Counted from the stretch's first letter, positions 7,247 to 16,381 are shown. The stretch: 64,000 nucleotides of DNA from UMGS1889 sp964540575 (GCA_964540575.1 CAZINI010000004.1:62001-126000); one strand, 5' to 3'. The notes: a model not told the origin generated them from the letters alone. Translations and numbers: made by a program.

Positions 7247-7753
7247 ATGATAATTCTGATAAGCGGCTGTTCGCACACGGGCAAGACTCTGCTGGCTCAG
7301 CGGCTTCTTGAAAAGTACAAGTTCCCGTATTTATCCATCGACCATCTTAAAATGGGGCTTATCCGAAGCGGACAGACGACCCTCACTCCCGAGGACGACA
7401 AGGAGCTAACGCCGTATTTGTGGGGGATAGTCCGTGAGATGATAAAAACTGCGGTTGAGAATGAGCAAAATCTGATTATCGAGGGCTGCTATATCCCTTT
7501 TGACTGGAAAAAGGATTTTGACGAAAGCTATCTGCGGCATATAAAGCACTGTTGTTTGATAATGACGGAAAGCTATATCCGCCGAAATTTTGCGGATATA
7601 AAAAAGTATGCAAACGCCATCGAACAGCGGCTTGACGATGATTGGCTGAATGCGGAAGCTTTGGCGGCGGAAAATGCCGAAAATCTCGAAATGTGCATAA
7701 AATATAACTGTGATCATATTTTGATAGACGATAAATATGAAATTGAAATATAA
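7247..7753 (+). CDS. P-loop ATPase / kinase-like protein in the queuosine operon
   Basis: A 168-aa protein beginning with a Walker A motif (SGCSHTGKTLLA, residues 5-16) and otherwise like small nucleotide or sugar kinases: YLSIDHLKMGLIR near 28-40 and LIIEGCYIPFDW near 82-93, where a Walker B-like Asp would sit. No known queuosine enzyme looks like this. It starts 2 bases after folE and ends 13 bases before queC. It may phosphorylate a precursor, a salvage nucleoside or something unrelated; substrate cannot be read from sequence. Confidence 0.65.
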   Translation: MIILISGCSHTGKTLLAQRLLEKYKFPYLSIDHLKMGLIRSGQTTLTPEDDKELTPYLWGIVREMIKTAVENEQNLIIEGCYIPFDWKKDFDESYLRHIKHCCLIMTESYIRRNFADIKKYANAIEQRLDDDWLNAEALAAENAENLEMCIKYNCDHILIDDKYEIEI

Positions 7754-7766
7754 AGGAGAATTAACT

Positions 7767-8450
7767 ATGAAAGCACTTGTTTTATTCAGCGGCGGAGTGG
7801 ACAGCTCCACCTGCTTAGGGATTGCCGTGGACAAATACGGCAGCGAAAATGTTCTGGCATTGTCCGTCAGCTATGGACAGAAGCACACTAAGGAGATAGA
7901 CTCCGCAAGAGCCGTGGCAAAGCACTACGGCGTTGAACTTTATGAGCTGGATCTGTCCACCATATTCAGATTTTCCGACTGTTCGCTGCTGAAAGGTTCG
8001 TCGGAAGAGATACCTCACGAAAGCTATGCGGAGCAGCTGAAAGAAACGGGCGGTTCTCCCGTTTCAACATATGTGCCCTTCAGGAACGGACTGTTCATCT
8101 CCTCGGCGGCAGCGATAGCTATCTCCCGGGGCTGCTCGGTCATCTACTACGGTGCACACAGCGACGATGCTGCCGGCAATGCATATCCCGACTGCTCGGA
8201 GGCGTTCAACAATGCTATGTCCGAAGCTATTTGGGTTGGCAGCGGAAATCAGGTCAGGGTGGAAGCTCCGTTCGTTTCAATGTCCAAGGCGGACGTTGTT
8301 AAGATAGGCTTGAAGCTGGGTGTACCCTATGAGCTGACGTGGAGCTGCTACGAGGGCGGCGAGGTTCCCTGCGGAAAATGCGGCACTTGCGTTGACAGGG
8401 CAAAGGCGTTTGCGGAAAATGGCGTTCCCGACCCTGCTCAACAGTGTTAA
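7767..8450 (+). CDS. queC: 7-cyano-7-deazaguanine (preQ0) synthase QueC
   Basis: A 227-aa ATP-dependent enzyme converting 7-carboxy-7-deazaguanine and ammonia to preQ0. LFSGGVDSSTCL (residues 5-16) is the PP-loop that binds ATP. The C-terminal zinc site has four cysteines in WSCYEGGEVPCGKCGTCVDR. VPFRNGLFISSAAAIA is a conserved QueC segment. aaaggag at 7752-7758 supports ATG 7767 over an in-frame start 30 bases upstream. It closes the operon; the next enzyme, QueF, is encoded on the other strand at 11122-11619. Confidence 0.95.
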   Translation: MKALVLFSGGVDSSTCLGIAVDKYGSENVLALSVSYGQKHTKEIDSARAVAKHYGVELYELDLSTIFRFSDCSLLKGSSEEIPHESYAEQLKETGGSPVSTYVPFRNGLFISSAAAIAISRGCSVIYYGAHSDDAAGNAYPDCSEAFNNAMSEAIWVGSGNQVRVEAPFVSMSKADVVKIGLKLGVPYELTWSCYEGGEVPCGKCGTCVDRAKAFAENGVPDPAQQC

Positions 8451-8476
8451 GTGTTGAGAGATGAGTGTTGAATTTG

Positions 8477-8536
8477 TGCCGTACTATCTGATTGATGTCT
8501 GCTTTTGCTGCCGCTAACGGGCGGCAAGGTGACATG
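8477..8536 (+). repeat. Dispersed repeat copy (partner at 37737)
   Basis: About 58 bases, from ccgtactatctgattgatg to the ggcggcaaggtg, match 37737-37788 with few changes. Both contain a hairpin ttgc(t/c)gcc-gctaacg-ggcggcaa. Low-complexity tracts like gtgttgagagatgagtg and gtgaaaagtggagagtgg flank it; similar tracts occur at 28630 and 33045. The copy lies in the 217-base gap between queC and the symporter gene. Confidence 0.6.
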
Positions 8537-8602
8537 AATTAATGTGAAAAGTGGAGAGTGGAGTTTTAGATGACCGCAAAACTCAACACTGTTTGCAATT
8601 TC

Positions 8603-8631
8603 TTGACATATTCCGAAAAATATGGTAGAAT
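8603..8631 (+). promoter_or_regulatory. Promoter of the AgcS symporter gene
   Basis: TTGACA at 8603-8608, a 17-base spacer and TAGAAT at 8626-8631. It lies 37 bases before the start codon at 8668. Confidence 0.8.
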
Positions 8632-8667
8632 AAATTTGTTAAATTTATTTTGTGGGTGATAATTTTT

Positions 8668-10086
8668 ATGTGGGAGCAAATCGGAAAAGTATTGGATAAG
8701 ATAGACAATATTGTCTGGGGAATACCGCTTATCCTGCTGATATTGATAACGGGCATCGTCCTTACGGTGCGTTTGCATGGCGTTCAGTTTACAAGGCTTG
8801 GACGTGCGTTGAAATTTATGGTGCAGAATGAGGAGGGCGGTCACGGTGAGGTGTCAAGCTTCGGGGCACTGTGCACCTCTCTTTCGGCGACCATAGGCAC
8901 GGGAAATATTGTCGGCGTTGCAACGGCTATCGGTGTTTTGTCCGGCGGACCGGGTGCTTTGTTCTGGATGTGGATAGCCGCTCTGCTGGGTATGGCTACC
9001 AAATACGCCGAGGGCTTTCTTGCGATAAAATACCGTACTATCGACAGTGAGGGACACGTTCTCGGAGGACCTTTCTACTATATTGAAAACGGCATGGGTG
9101 CAAAATGGAAATGGCTTGCGAAAACCTTTGCGTTCTTCGGTGCGTGCGTGGGACTTTTCGGTATCGGAACATTTTCACAGGTAAACGGCATTGCGTCGGC
9201 GGTTCAGGGCTTTTTCGATCCCGATAAGGCAAATACGGTTAATCTCCTCGGTGCGGATTATTCCGTTTCCGTTATCATCACGGGAATCGTGCTGACCGTC
9301 TGCACGGGTCTTGTTGTTATCGGGGGACTCAAGAGAATTTCGGGCGTTTCTCAGGTGGTCGTTCCGTTTATGGCGATAATTTACGTTGTTGCCTGTCTGA
9401 CGCTTATTATTTCAAATATCAAGCTGCTTCCCGGGGCTTTTGCCGAGATAATTGCCGATGCATTCGGTGCAAGGGCTGTTGCGGGCGGCGTGGGTGCTTC
9501 CATTGCTATTGCTGTTCAGAAGGGCGTTGCAAGAGGAATATTCTCAAACGAAGCGGGACTCGGTTCTGCACCTATCGCAGCGGCTGCGGCAAAGACGAAC
9601 GATACCGTCCGTCAGGGTCTTGTAACTATGACGGGAACATTTATCGACACTATCGTTATCTGCACAATGACGGGTCTTAGCATTGTTATGATGGGCTCGT
9701 GGAAAAACGAAGCCTTAGAGGGAGTTGCAGTCACTGCCGATGCATATGAAAAGGGACTTTTCTTCCTGCCCGACGGCGTATGCACGTTCATTCTGATGGC
9801 TTGCCTTGTGTTCTTTGCGTTTACGACTATCCTCGGCTGGGAATATTACGGCGAACGCTGCCTTGAATATCTCACAAACAGAAGCAAGACGGCGACCGTT
9901 GTTTACAAGGTGCTTTACATAGCCGCTGTTTTCATTGGTCCTTATATGACCGTTGCGGCTGTTTGGACTATTGCGGATATTTTCAACGGTCTTATGGCAC
10001 TTCCGAACGTTATCGCTCTGCTGGCACTCAGCGGCGTTGTGGCGAAGGAAACCAACGAATATTTCCGAAAAGAAAAAGAGAATTGA
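8668..10086 (+). CDS. Alanine/glycine:cation symporter (AgcS family)
   Basis: A 472-aa sodium- or proton-coupled amino acid carrier with roughly ten membrane helices. Family signatures are SATIGTGNIVGVATAI (about 74-89), GPGALFWMWIAALLGMATKYAEG and KGVARGIFSNEAGLGSAPIA, the last being the most diagnostic of AgcS/DagA proteins. ATG 8668 is chosen; a TTG 18 bases upstream is in frame but lacks support. It has its own near-consensus promoter and ends at a strong bidirectional terminator, so it is a single-gene unit. Substrate is probably alanine or glycine. Confidence 0.9.
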   Translation: MWEQIGKVLDKIDNIVWGIPLILLILITGIVLTVRLHGVQFTRLGRALKFMVQNEEGGHGEVSSFGALCTSLSATIGTGNIVGVATAIGVLSGGPGALFWMWIAALLGMATKYAEGFLAIKYRTIDSEGHVLGGPFYYIENGMGAKWKWLAKTFAFFGACVGLFGIGTFSQVNGIASAVQGFFDPDKANTVNLLGADYSVSVIITGIVLTVCTGLVVIGGLKRISGVSQVVVPFMAIIYVVACLTLIISNIKLLPGAFAEIIADAFGARAVAGGVGASIAIAVQKGVARGIFSNEAGLGSAPIAAAAAKTNDTVRQGLVTMTGTFIDTIVICTMTGLSIVMMGSWKNEALEGVAVTADAYEKGLFFLPDGVCTFILMACLVFFAFTTILGWEYYGERCLEYLTNRSKTATVVYKVLYIAAVFIGPYMTVAAVWTIADIFNGLMALPNVIALLALSGVVAKETNEYFRKEKEN

Positions 10087-10103
10087 TTTTTTCCACAAAA
10101 ACA

Positions 10104-10147
10104 GCTGCTGTCGGTGATTTTTTCATCGACAGCAGCCAATTTTTTTA
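10104..10147. terminator. Bidirectional terminator between agcS and dusB
   Basis: A 14-bp stem with one G-U pair (10104-10117 with 10123-10136) and a 5-base T loop. Ts follow on the + strand, and As precede it, giving Ts on the - strand. Confidence 0.85.
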
Positions 10148-11122
10148 TTCATTTGCCTTTTTGCGAATTTCATCGGCAAGCCTGTAAAGGTCGTCCAAGG
10201 TGCATAACGTTCCGCACAGACGGCGGAATTCAGCCGCACCCTTCATTCCCTTGATATAGTGGGAGGCGTGTGCCCGTGCTTCACGCATAGCGGAATATTC
10301 GCCTTTGTTTTCCACCATCATTTCAATGTGATGAAGCATTATGTCGACACGTTCGGCTTGGTTCGGTTCGGGGAGAAGCTCGCCTGTTTCAAGATAATGT
10401 TCAGCCATTTTAAAGAGATATGGTCTGCCGTAGGTCCCTCTGCCTATCATTACAAGGTCGCAGCCCGTTTCGTCATACATTCGCTTAACGTCCTCGGGGG
10501 ACTGAATGTCGCCGTTTCCGATAACGGGGATATTTACGGCGTCCTTGACCTTTTTAATATAGCTAATGTCGGCGTTTCCGTGATACATTTGCGTTTTTGT
10601 CCGTGCATGGAGGGTGATAGCCGCTGCACCGCTTTGTTCCATAAGCTTTGCGAATTCAACGCAGTTTATGCTGTTTTCGTCCCAGCCAAGACGGAATTTC
10701 ACCGTTATGGGGACGGGAACGGCTTTCACTGTTTCTTCGACTATCTTAGCCGCTGTTTTCGGGGATCTCATCAGTGCGGAGCCGCTGCCGTTTCCCGCAA
10801 CCTTCGGCACGGGACAGCCCATATTTATATCGATAATATCGGGCTGATACTTCATCAGCTTTTTTGCTGCTTCCGCCACATAAACGGGGTCATCTCCGAA
10901 AAGCTGAAGTGCCATGGGACGTTCAGCATCGGTCACAATGCAAAGCTCCTCGGTGTTTTTGTCGCTGTAGCAAAGCCCCTTTGCGGAGATCATTTCCGAA
11001 ATGACGTATGCTGCACCGTATTCCTTGCAGATAGTCCGATAAGCCCTGTCAGCCACCGAAGCCATGGGTGCAAGTGCGGCTGTCTTTTTGATGAGAACGC
11101 CGCCGATATTCACAAAATCCAT
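10145..11122 (-). CDS. dusB: tRNA-dihydrouridine synthase DusB
   Basis: A 325-aa FMN enzyme that reduces uridine to dihydrouridine in tRNA. Family motifs include ALAPMASVADRAYR at the N terminus, INMGCPVPKV, the catalytic-region Cys in that motif, VPITVKFRLGWDE, ITLHARTK and IGRGTYGRP. Length is normal. Its ATG overlaps the queF stop (TAATG), so queF and dusB are coupled, joining two tRNA modification functions. The stop sits against the shared bidirectional terminator. Confidence 0.93.
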   Translation of the reverse strand: MDFVNIGGVLIKKTAALAPMASVADRAYRTICKEYGAAYVISEMISAKGLCYSDKNTEELCIVTDAERPMALQLFGDDPVYVAEAAKKLMKYQPDIIDINMGCPVPKVAGNGSGSALMRSPKTAAKIVEETVKAVPVPITVKFRLGWDENSINCVEFAKLMEQSGAAAITLHARTKTQMYHGNADISYIKKVKDAVNIPVIGNGDIQSPEDVKRMYDETGCDLVMIGRGTYGRPYLFKMAEHYLETGELLPEPNQAERVDIMLHHIEMMVENKGEYSAMREARAHASHYIKGMKGAAEFRRLCGTLCTLDDLYRLADEIRKKANE

Positions 11123-11619
11123 TATCGGTTATCCACCTTTTCGGGATATAGGTCGTGGTTTGCAAGACGGTTTTCGGCTATCTGCTCCCACTTTGTGCCG
11201 GGACGTCCGTAGTTGCAGTAGGGGTCGATGGAAATGCCTCCTCTTGGGGTGAATTTTCCCCATACCTCGATATATTTCGGGTCCATCAGCTTGATAAGGT
11301 CCTTCATTATGATATTTACGCAGTCCTCGTGGAAATCGCCGTGATTTCGGAAGCTGAACAGATACAGTTTCAGAGATTTGCTCTCCACCATTCGCACGTC
11401 TGGGACGTAGGAAATGGTTATGCAGGCAAAGTCGGGCTGTCCCGTAATAGGGCAAAGGCTGGTGAACTCGGGGCAGTTGAATTTCACGAAATAGTCGTTG
11501 CCCTGATGCTTGTTCACAAAGGTTTCCAGCACCTCGGGGGCGTAATCATCGGGATATTTTGTATGCTGATTGCCGAGGAGAGTAACGCCCTCGGTCTCGT
11601 TTTTTGTTCTTCCTGTCAT
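11122..11619 (-). CDS. queF: NADPH-dependent preQ0 reductase QueF
   Basis: A 165-aa T-fold enzyme reducing preQ0 to preQ1. ESKSLKLYLFSFRNHGDFHE carries the Glu-Ser QueF motif, and EFTSLCPITGQPDF holds the catalytic Cys and Asp. ATG at 11619 is used because ggagga at 11625-11630 precedes it; a TTG five codons earlier lies within that ribosome site. It completes the precursor pathway begun at 5556-8450 but is separated by about 2.7 kb and transcribed the other way. It is followed with overlap by dusB and preceded by the DagK-like gene. Confidence 0.95.
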   Translation of the reverse strand: MTGRTKNETEGVTLLGNQHTKYPDDYAPEVLETFVNKHQGNDYFVKFNCPEFTSLCPITGQPDFACITISYVPDVRMVESKSLKLYLFSFRNHGDFHEDCVNIIMKDLIKLMDPKYIEVWGKFTPRGGISIDPYCNYGRPGTKWEQIAENRLANHDLYPEKVDNR

Positions 11620-11639
11620 TTTATATTCCTCCAAATTAT

Positions 11640-12572
11640 TTATACGCAGGATATTGAAACGCCGCTCGGGACGACGAATTTCAGCTTTGAGGGCAGCAGC
11701 CGCACGGAGAACGAGTTTCTCTCCATGGGGATAGCTTCGCCGTCACAGCTGAGGAAAAAGGGTTCGTCGGTGTGTACGGTAACGTCCAGCTTTGTTGTGC
11801 GGATAATGTGTATCTTCTGTCCCGTTTTTCCGGGGGAAATGTCCGCAAAGCCCGAGAACAGCCGCCGCCTGTCAGCGTATGGCATTTCCTCCGCCAGCAG
11901 CACGTCCATGATACCGTCATCGGGGACGGCATTCCGCACGGGGGTGAGATTTCCGCCAAGGCAGCGTCCGTTAAAGCAGGCGGCGAGAATGTAATTGCCG
12001 CTGTAATCCACGCCGTTTGCGGTGATGGTGCAGCTGTACCGCTTATTCAGCATAAGGTCGGACAAAACGCTGATACGATAGGGCAGTGCAGGGTTTATCA
12101 GGGCAGCCAGCTCCATAAGCGGCGTTTCCCTGTCGGTGGCACCGCCCGCACCAAGGCTGATGCAGTTTGGGACGCATAATCCGCTCGAAAGCTCCAGCAG
12201 GTCAAGCCGCCGTGCATTTCCCGTTATAAGAGCTTCTATGGACGAAAAAGCTTCACTCGGCTCAAAGCTTCGGAGAATGCCGTTGGTCAGCCCCATGGGG
12301 CAGAATGCCGCTTCGCAGTTCTCGAAATCCGTTATTCCCGAGATAACGTTCAGCAGCGACCCCGAACCGCCCACCGAGTAGATCCTTATCATTTCGTTGG
12401 AGAAGAAGGAGATCATTTTTGCGGTTATTTCACGCTCGTAGCCGTCGTATTCGGAGATACAGATAAGCGGTTCGATGCCGTTTTTTTCGCATGCTTCTTC
12501 GATAAGCCCACGCATTTTTTCGCCCGGGTCGGTCTTTCCCGCCAAGGGGTTTATTATGAAAATATGACGCAC
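11640..12572 (-). CDS. DagK/YegS-family lipid kinase-like protein with an altered catalytic motif
   Basis: A 310-aa member of the diacylglycerol/sphingosine kinase-like family. FIINPLAGK opens the fold, and NYILAACFNGRCLGGNLTPVRNAVPDDG and SCDGEAI are typical C-terminal segments. The usual nucleotide-binding GGDGT is here YSVGGSGSLLNV (about residues 65-76), so the conserved Asp is Ser and Thr is Ser. CPMGLTNGILRS replaces the usual PxGTxND. The enzyme may be inactive, have changed chemistry or bind lipid only. It starts with GTG, with aaggagg 9 bases upstream, and lies 20 bases before queF. Confidence 0.8.
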   Translation of the reverse strand: MRHIFIINPLAGKTDPGEKMRGLIEEACEKNGIEPLICISEYDGYEREITAKMISFFSNEMIRIYSVGGSGSLLNVISGITDFENCEAAFCPMGLTNGILRSFEPSEAFSSIEALITGNARRLDLLELSSGLCVPNCISLGAGGATDRETPLMELAALINPALPYRISVLSDLMLNKRYSCTITANGVDYSGNYILAACFNGRCLGGNLTPVRNAVPDDGIMDVLLAEEMPYADRRRLFSGFADISPGKTGQKIHIIRTTKLDVTVHTDEPFFLSCDGEAIPMERNSFSVRLLPSKLKFVVPSGVSISCV

Positions 12573-12910
12573 CGCTCTCTGCCTCCTTTCAATGTTAGCC
12601 GATCATTCCTAAGTATATTTTGATTTGTTTCGCTTCGAAAGTAACGTATTTGGGTGTCCCTCAACCATTATTTTACCATAATAAAATGTATATTATCACA
12701 CGGTTTTTTTAGCGATTTGACTTTAATAACTAAACGTTTTTTTAACGAACGGTCGGCATACGAAAAAAATATCCCCGACAAAGACACGATTTTGCTGAAT
12801 AAACGTTTCAGACATTTTCATTTAAAATCTTAATAAATTTTTCCCCAAAACCTATTGACGAAATATTAATTTTGAGGTATAATATTGTTAATTGAATTAC
12901 CTATGCAATT
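12573..12910. other. Divergent AT-rich intergenic region
   Basis: 338 bases between the DagK-like gene (-) and the hybrid kinase (+). Besides the kinase promoter at 12855-12883 I see two TAAACGTTT motifs (12727-12741 and 12799-12808) that resemble half-operators of LacI-type regulators, and no open frame with a ribosome site. Confidence 0.5.
12855..12883 (+). promoter_or_regulatory. Promoter of the hybrid histidine kinase
   Basis: TTGACG at 12855-12860, a 17-base spacer and TATAAT at 12878-12883, followed by the GTG start at 12911. Confidence 0.8.
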
Positions 12911-15679
12911 GTGAATGGAAGTGAAATTTTGGAAGGCTCATTTTACGATAAAAAGGGCGAGGCACTTCGCTCGGAAAGGACAAAGCAGCTTATCTCCAAG
13001 CTGATATATTGGATAATGGCGGTTTTCAGCGTGAGTGTTGCGGTGCTTTTCGCTGTTAGATGGCAGAGTACGATGGCAGCTGCGTTGTTTGCGGGTCTGC
13101 CTGTGGTGCTGCTTATCCCTATTTACAGCAAAAAAGTGCCTGCGGACGTGCAGTATTATCTCACGGGCTTTTCCATGCTGGCACTCATTACCGTTTACGG
13201 GCTTAACCGTCATACCCTCGGGATAATGCAGGGCGTCTATCTGACGGCAATGTGCGTTACCTCACTGTCGAGAGATCTGCGGCTGGCAAAGCTGGAGATA
13301 GGCTTTACGGCTCTTGTTTACCTTATCTGTGCACCGTTTTTCCCGGGGTATGTGTTCGGATACGGAATGGCGATACTGCCGTTCCTGCTGCGGACGGCGG
13401 TAATGTTTATCGGAATGATGACCATAACCGTCCTTGTCAGCTGGAACAACAGGCAGGTGCTTATTGCCACTCAGAAAACTCAGAATGTGGAATATCTCCT
13501 CCGTGTCGTTGAGATAAAAAAGAACGAAGCGGAGGCAGCGGCAAAGGCAAAGTCGGATTTCCTTGCGAATATGTCCCACGAAATAAGAACGCCTATGAAC
13601 GCTATCTGCGGTATGGCGGAGCTTATGTCCAAGTCGGAAATGTCCGAGTCAAACGCCGAATATCTTGCGACTATCCGCACCTCGGCGGACAGTCTGCTGG
13701 ATATTATCAACGATATTTTGGATTTTTCCAAGATAGATGCGGGAAAAATGGAGCTTTCCGAGTCGGAATATATGCTCTTTTCCGTTGTGAATGACGTTCA
13801 GAATATGATAAATTCCCGTTTAAAGGGCGGGAATGTGACCTTTGTGGTGAACGCAGCTGTCGATATTCCTTCGGTGTTTGTGGGAGATGAGGGGCGTATC
13901 AGGCAGATACTTCTCAATCTTTTGGGAAATGCCGTAAAGTTCACCGAAAGGGGAAAAATTTCGCTGGACGTTTCCTGCAAGCGGGAAAATTCCGATACGG
14001 CAAGGCTCATACTCCGCATTTCCGACACGGGCATCGGCATCAAGGACTCGGACAAGGAGAAGCTTTTTTCTGCCTTTTCTCAGGCGGACACCAAGAAGAG
14101 CCGAACCATTCAGGGGACGGGTCTGGGGCTTGTCATCACAAAGCGGCTGGCTGAGCTTATGGGCGGCACGGTCACAATGCAGAGCGTTTACGGCAAGGGA
14201 ACAAGCTTTACCGTTGAAGTGCTGCAGCGTTGTCCCGATTTTTCGCCCTGTATCGACAAGGAGATATTCGGCAGCGGCAGATATTTTATCCTCGAAAAAA
14301 ATCCCTATTATCGTGAGGGCTTGGATAAGCTCTTTGACGAGTTGGGTGCAGATTATGTTATCACGGAAAATTTTGCGGATATAGAAAAGGTGGATTTCAA
14401 GGGCAGATCGGATCATCTGCTTTATGATTTCGCAAGCTATGCAAGCTCCGTAAAGGGGCTGGGGGACAGGATAGACGGCGTTGTCTGCACGGCAATGACC
14501 GACCCCGAAACTCAGCTTACCGCCGAGGACAGGCTGGGCAGTACCTTTGTGCTGAGAAAGCCCGTTACTCTGTTTTCACTTTGTCCCTTCGTAAACAACG
14601 GGATACGGCAGCGGATGATAGAGAAGCGTCCCAAATACGACCGTTTCCGCTGTCCCGAGGCGAGAGTTCTCGTGGTGGACGACAACGAAACAAATCTCAA
14701 GGTTGCAAAGGGCTTTCTTGACCGCTATGAGGCAAAGTATGTGCTGGTTTCAAGCGGCGAGGAAGCACTGCGGCTGATGGAAAACGGCGAAAGCTTCGAC
14801 CTTATCTTTATGGATCATATGATGCCCGATATGGATGGCGTTGAAACGGCAGAGCTTATCCGAAAGCTGCCCGTTCCGACGGCGAGGACCGTCCCCATTG
14901 TGGCGTTGACCGCAAACGCTATCAAGGGCGTGGACGAAATGTTCCTTGCTTCGGGAATGAACGGTTTTCTTGCAAAGCCCATCGACCCCGAGCTGCTCAA
15001 TGAGATCATGCGGAAGTTTATCCCGAGGGTGAAGCAGCTTATCCGTCCCGCCGAAAAAGACGGCGTTTTTGCGGCGGTCAAGACGGGTATCGTTATCCCC
15101 GGAGTCGATGCGGACAAGGCGGCTGCAAGAGTCGGAGGTGCCGAGGTTTACAGGGAGCTGCTGGCGGCTGCTTACGGCGAGGGCAGCTACAAATGCGAGC
15201 GTTTGGAGATGCTGCTTCGTCAGAAGGACTGGAAAAACTATATGGTAGAGGCTCATTCTCTGAAAAGCACAGCGGCAAATATCGGTGCGTCCGCACTTTC
15301 CGAGCAGGCGGCGAAGCACGAGGCTGCGGCGAAATCGGGAAATTATCTGTTTATAGAGTCGGACGGAGAAAACCTGGCGGCAGGCTATCGAAGGCTTATT
15401 GAAAGCCTTAAAGACGTCTGCATGAAGCCCGGCAGAAAGCCGCATACGGACGGTGCCGAGCTTTCGTCCGAGGAGCTTTCACGGCGTATTTCCCAAATTA
15501 TCGGGGATATTGAGAGCTTCGACACGGACAAGGCCGAGCGGGAGCTTTCCGAGCTTCTGGAATATCATCTTGATGATAAAGTGTTTGACGGAGTGCTTTC
15601 CGCTTCCGAGAAAATGTCGGGATTTTTCTACGACGAGGCGGCGGAAATACTCGGGGCACTCAATAATAATGCCGAATAG
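12911..15679 (+). CDS. Membrane hybrid sensor histidine kinase (HisKA-HATPase-REC-HPt)
   Basis: A 922-aa sensor kinase. Residues 30-190 hold about six membrane helices and no large external domain. HisKA has MSHEIRTPMNAI with phospho-acceptor His223. The ATPase domain shows LNLLGNAVKFTERG, DTGIGIKD and GTGLGLVI. A degenerate receiver-like segment follows (about 450-570), then a full receiver with FMDHMMPDMDG, Asp635 the acceptor. A C-terminal HPt domain has EAHSLKSTAANIG with His782. It is thus a complete phosphorelay in one chain. GTG 12911 is used; TTG 12929, with ggaagtg upstream, is an alternative. The next gene encodes a lone receiver, its likely partner. The signal is unknown. Confidence 0.88.
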   Translation: MNGSEILEGSFYDKKGEALRSERTKQLISKLIYWIMAVFSVSVAVLFAVRWQSTMAAALFAGLPVVLLIPIYSKKVPADVQYYLTGFSMLALITVYGLNRHTLGIMQGVYLTAMCVTSLSRDLRLAKLEIGFTALVYLICAPFFPGYVFGYGMAILPFLLRTAVMFIGMMTITVLVSWNNRQVLIATQKTQNVEYLLRVVEIKKNEAEAAAKAKSDFLANMSHEIRTPMNAICGMAELMSKSEMSESNAEYLATIRTSADSLLDIINDILDFSKIDAGKMELSESEYMLFSVVNDVQNMINSRLKGGNVTFVVNAAVDIPSVFVGDEGRIRQILLNLLGNAVKFTERGKISLDVSCKRENSDTARLILRISDTGIGIKDSDKEKLFSAFSQADTKKSRTIQGTGLGLVITKRLAELMGGTVTMQSVYGKGTSFTVEVLQRCPDFSPCIDKEIFGSGRYFILEKNPYYREGLDKLFDELGADYVITENFADIEKVDFKGRSDHLLYDFASYASSVKGLGDRIDGVVCTAMTDPETQLTAEDRLGSTFVLRKPVTLFSLCPFVNNGIRQRMIEKRPKYDRFRCPEARVLVVDDNETNLKVAKGFLDRYEAKYVLVSSGEEALRLMENGESFDLIFMDHMMPDMDGVETAELIRKLPVPTARTVPIVALTANAIKGVDEMFLASGMNGFLAKPIDPELLNEIMRKFIPRVKQLIRPAEKDGVFAAVKTGIVIPGVDADKAAARVGGAEVYRELLAAAYGEGSYKCERLEMLLRQKDWKNYMVEAHSLKSTAANIGASALSEQAAKHEAAAKSGNYLFIESDGENLAAGYRRLIESLKDVCMKPGRKPHTDGAELSSEELSRRISQIIGDIESFDTDKAERELSELLEYHLDDKVFDGVLSASEKMSGFFYDEAAEILGALNNNAE

Positions 15680-15708
15680 ATCGGTATTTCCCTAAGAAAG
15701 GACAGTTT

Positions 15709-16098
15709 ATGAAACAGATACTGCTTGTGGACGACAGCCGCACTATACTTGCGGAAATAAAGGCTCTGCTTTCGGGAGAGTATACGGTAACGCCCGTGGC
15801 TTCGGGGGCACAGGCTATGAAATATTTGTCGGTAAAGACACCCGACCTTATTCTGGCGGACGTGCTTATGCCCGAAATGGACGGCTTCCGTCTGATTTCG
15901 GAGATAAGGAGCGGCGGTTTCACGGATATTCCCATTGTGCTTATGACAGCGGACATTTCCGCCGAGAGCAAGACCCGCTGCATTGAAGCTGGGGCGGAGG
16001 ATCTTATCGTTAAGCCCATTGTTCCCGCTGTGCTGAAAAAGCGTATCGGGCGGATAATCGAGCTTAATGAACTGAAAAAATCATCATCGGAGGGATAA
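15709..16098 (+). CDS. Single-domain response regulator (CheY-like)
   Basis: A 129-aa receiver domain with no output domain. ILLVDDS gives the acidic pocket, LILADVLMPEMDG the phospho-acceptor Asp51, LMTAD the Thr/Ser switch, and LIVKPIVP the conserved Lys. It lies 29 bases after the hybrid kinase with aagaaagga upstream. It probably receives phosphate from the HPt of that kinase, or from another, and acts by protein contact. The Ser-rich tail is short. Confidence 0.88.
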   Translation: MKQILLVDDSRTILAEIKALLSGEYTVTPVASGAQAMKYLSVKTPDLILADVLMPEMDGFRLISEIRSGGFTDIPIVLMTADISAESKTRCIEAGAEDLIVKPIVPAVLKKRIGRIIELNELKKSSSEG

Positions 16099-16166
16099 TT
16101 TCCCCAAAAATGCAGAAATTTTCCGCTTTTTCCGATAGCTGTCGTTATTATCACCAAAAATTAACT

Positions 16167-16203
16167 GCCCGCTTATGCTTTTTGCATAAACGGGCTGCTT
16201 TTG
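16167..16203 (+). terminator. Terminator after the two-component genes
   Basis: gcccgcttatgc (16167-16178) pairs with gcataaacgggc (16184-16195) with one mismatch across a TTTTT loop, followed by tgcttttg. Confidence 0.65.
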
Positions 16204-16349
16204 TGCAAAATCAACATATAGTGTCGGGATTTCATTCGGCAATGCAAGCTTTTGACGGGGAAAAGTAATCGTTTGCGTAAACGTTTAACATTCGCATCGC
16301 CCGACCGTTTCCGTGATTTTCATCTGCATATATACAGGAAAATAGCGGA

Positions 16350-16381
16350 AAATCCCGCAAATATCGACATTTGCGGGATTT
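16350..16381. repeat. Perfect 13-bp inverted repeat upstream of glgP
   Basis: aaatcccgcaaat (16350-16362) and atttgcgggattt (16369-16381) with a 6-base loop. No T run follows on either strand, so it is not a standard terminator. It ends 63 bases before the glgP -35 box. Confidence 0.6.

Noticed and set aside
10259..11994. Long + strand open frames opposite dusB, queF and the DagK-like gene
   Set aside because: They are antisense shadows; the - strand genes have clear family motifs and ribosome sites.
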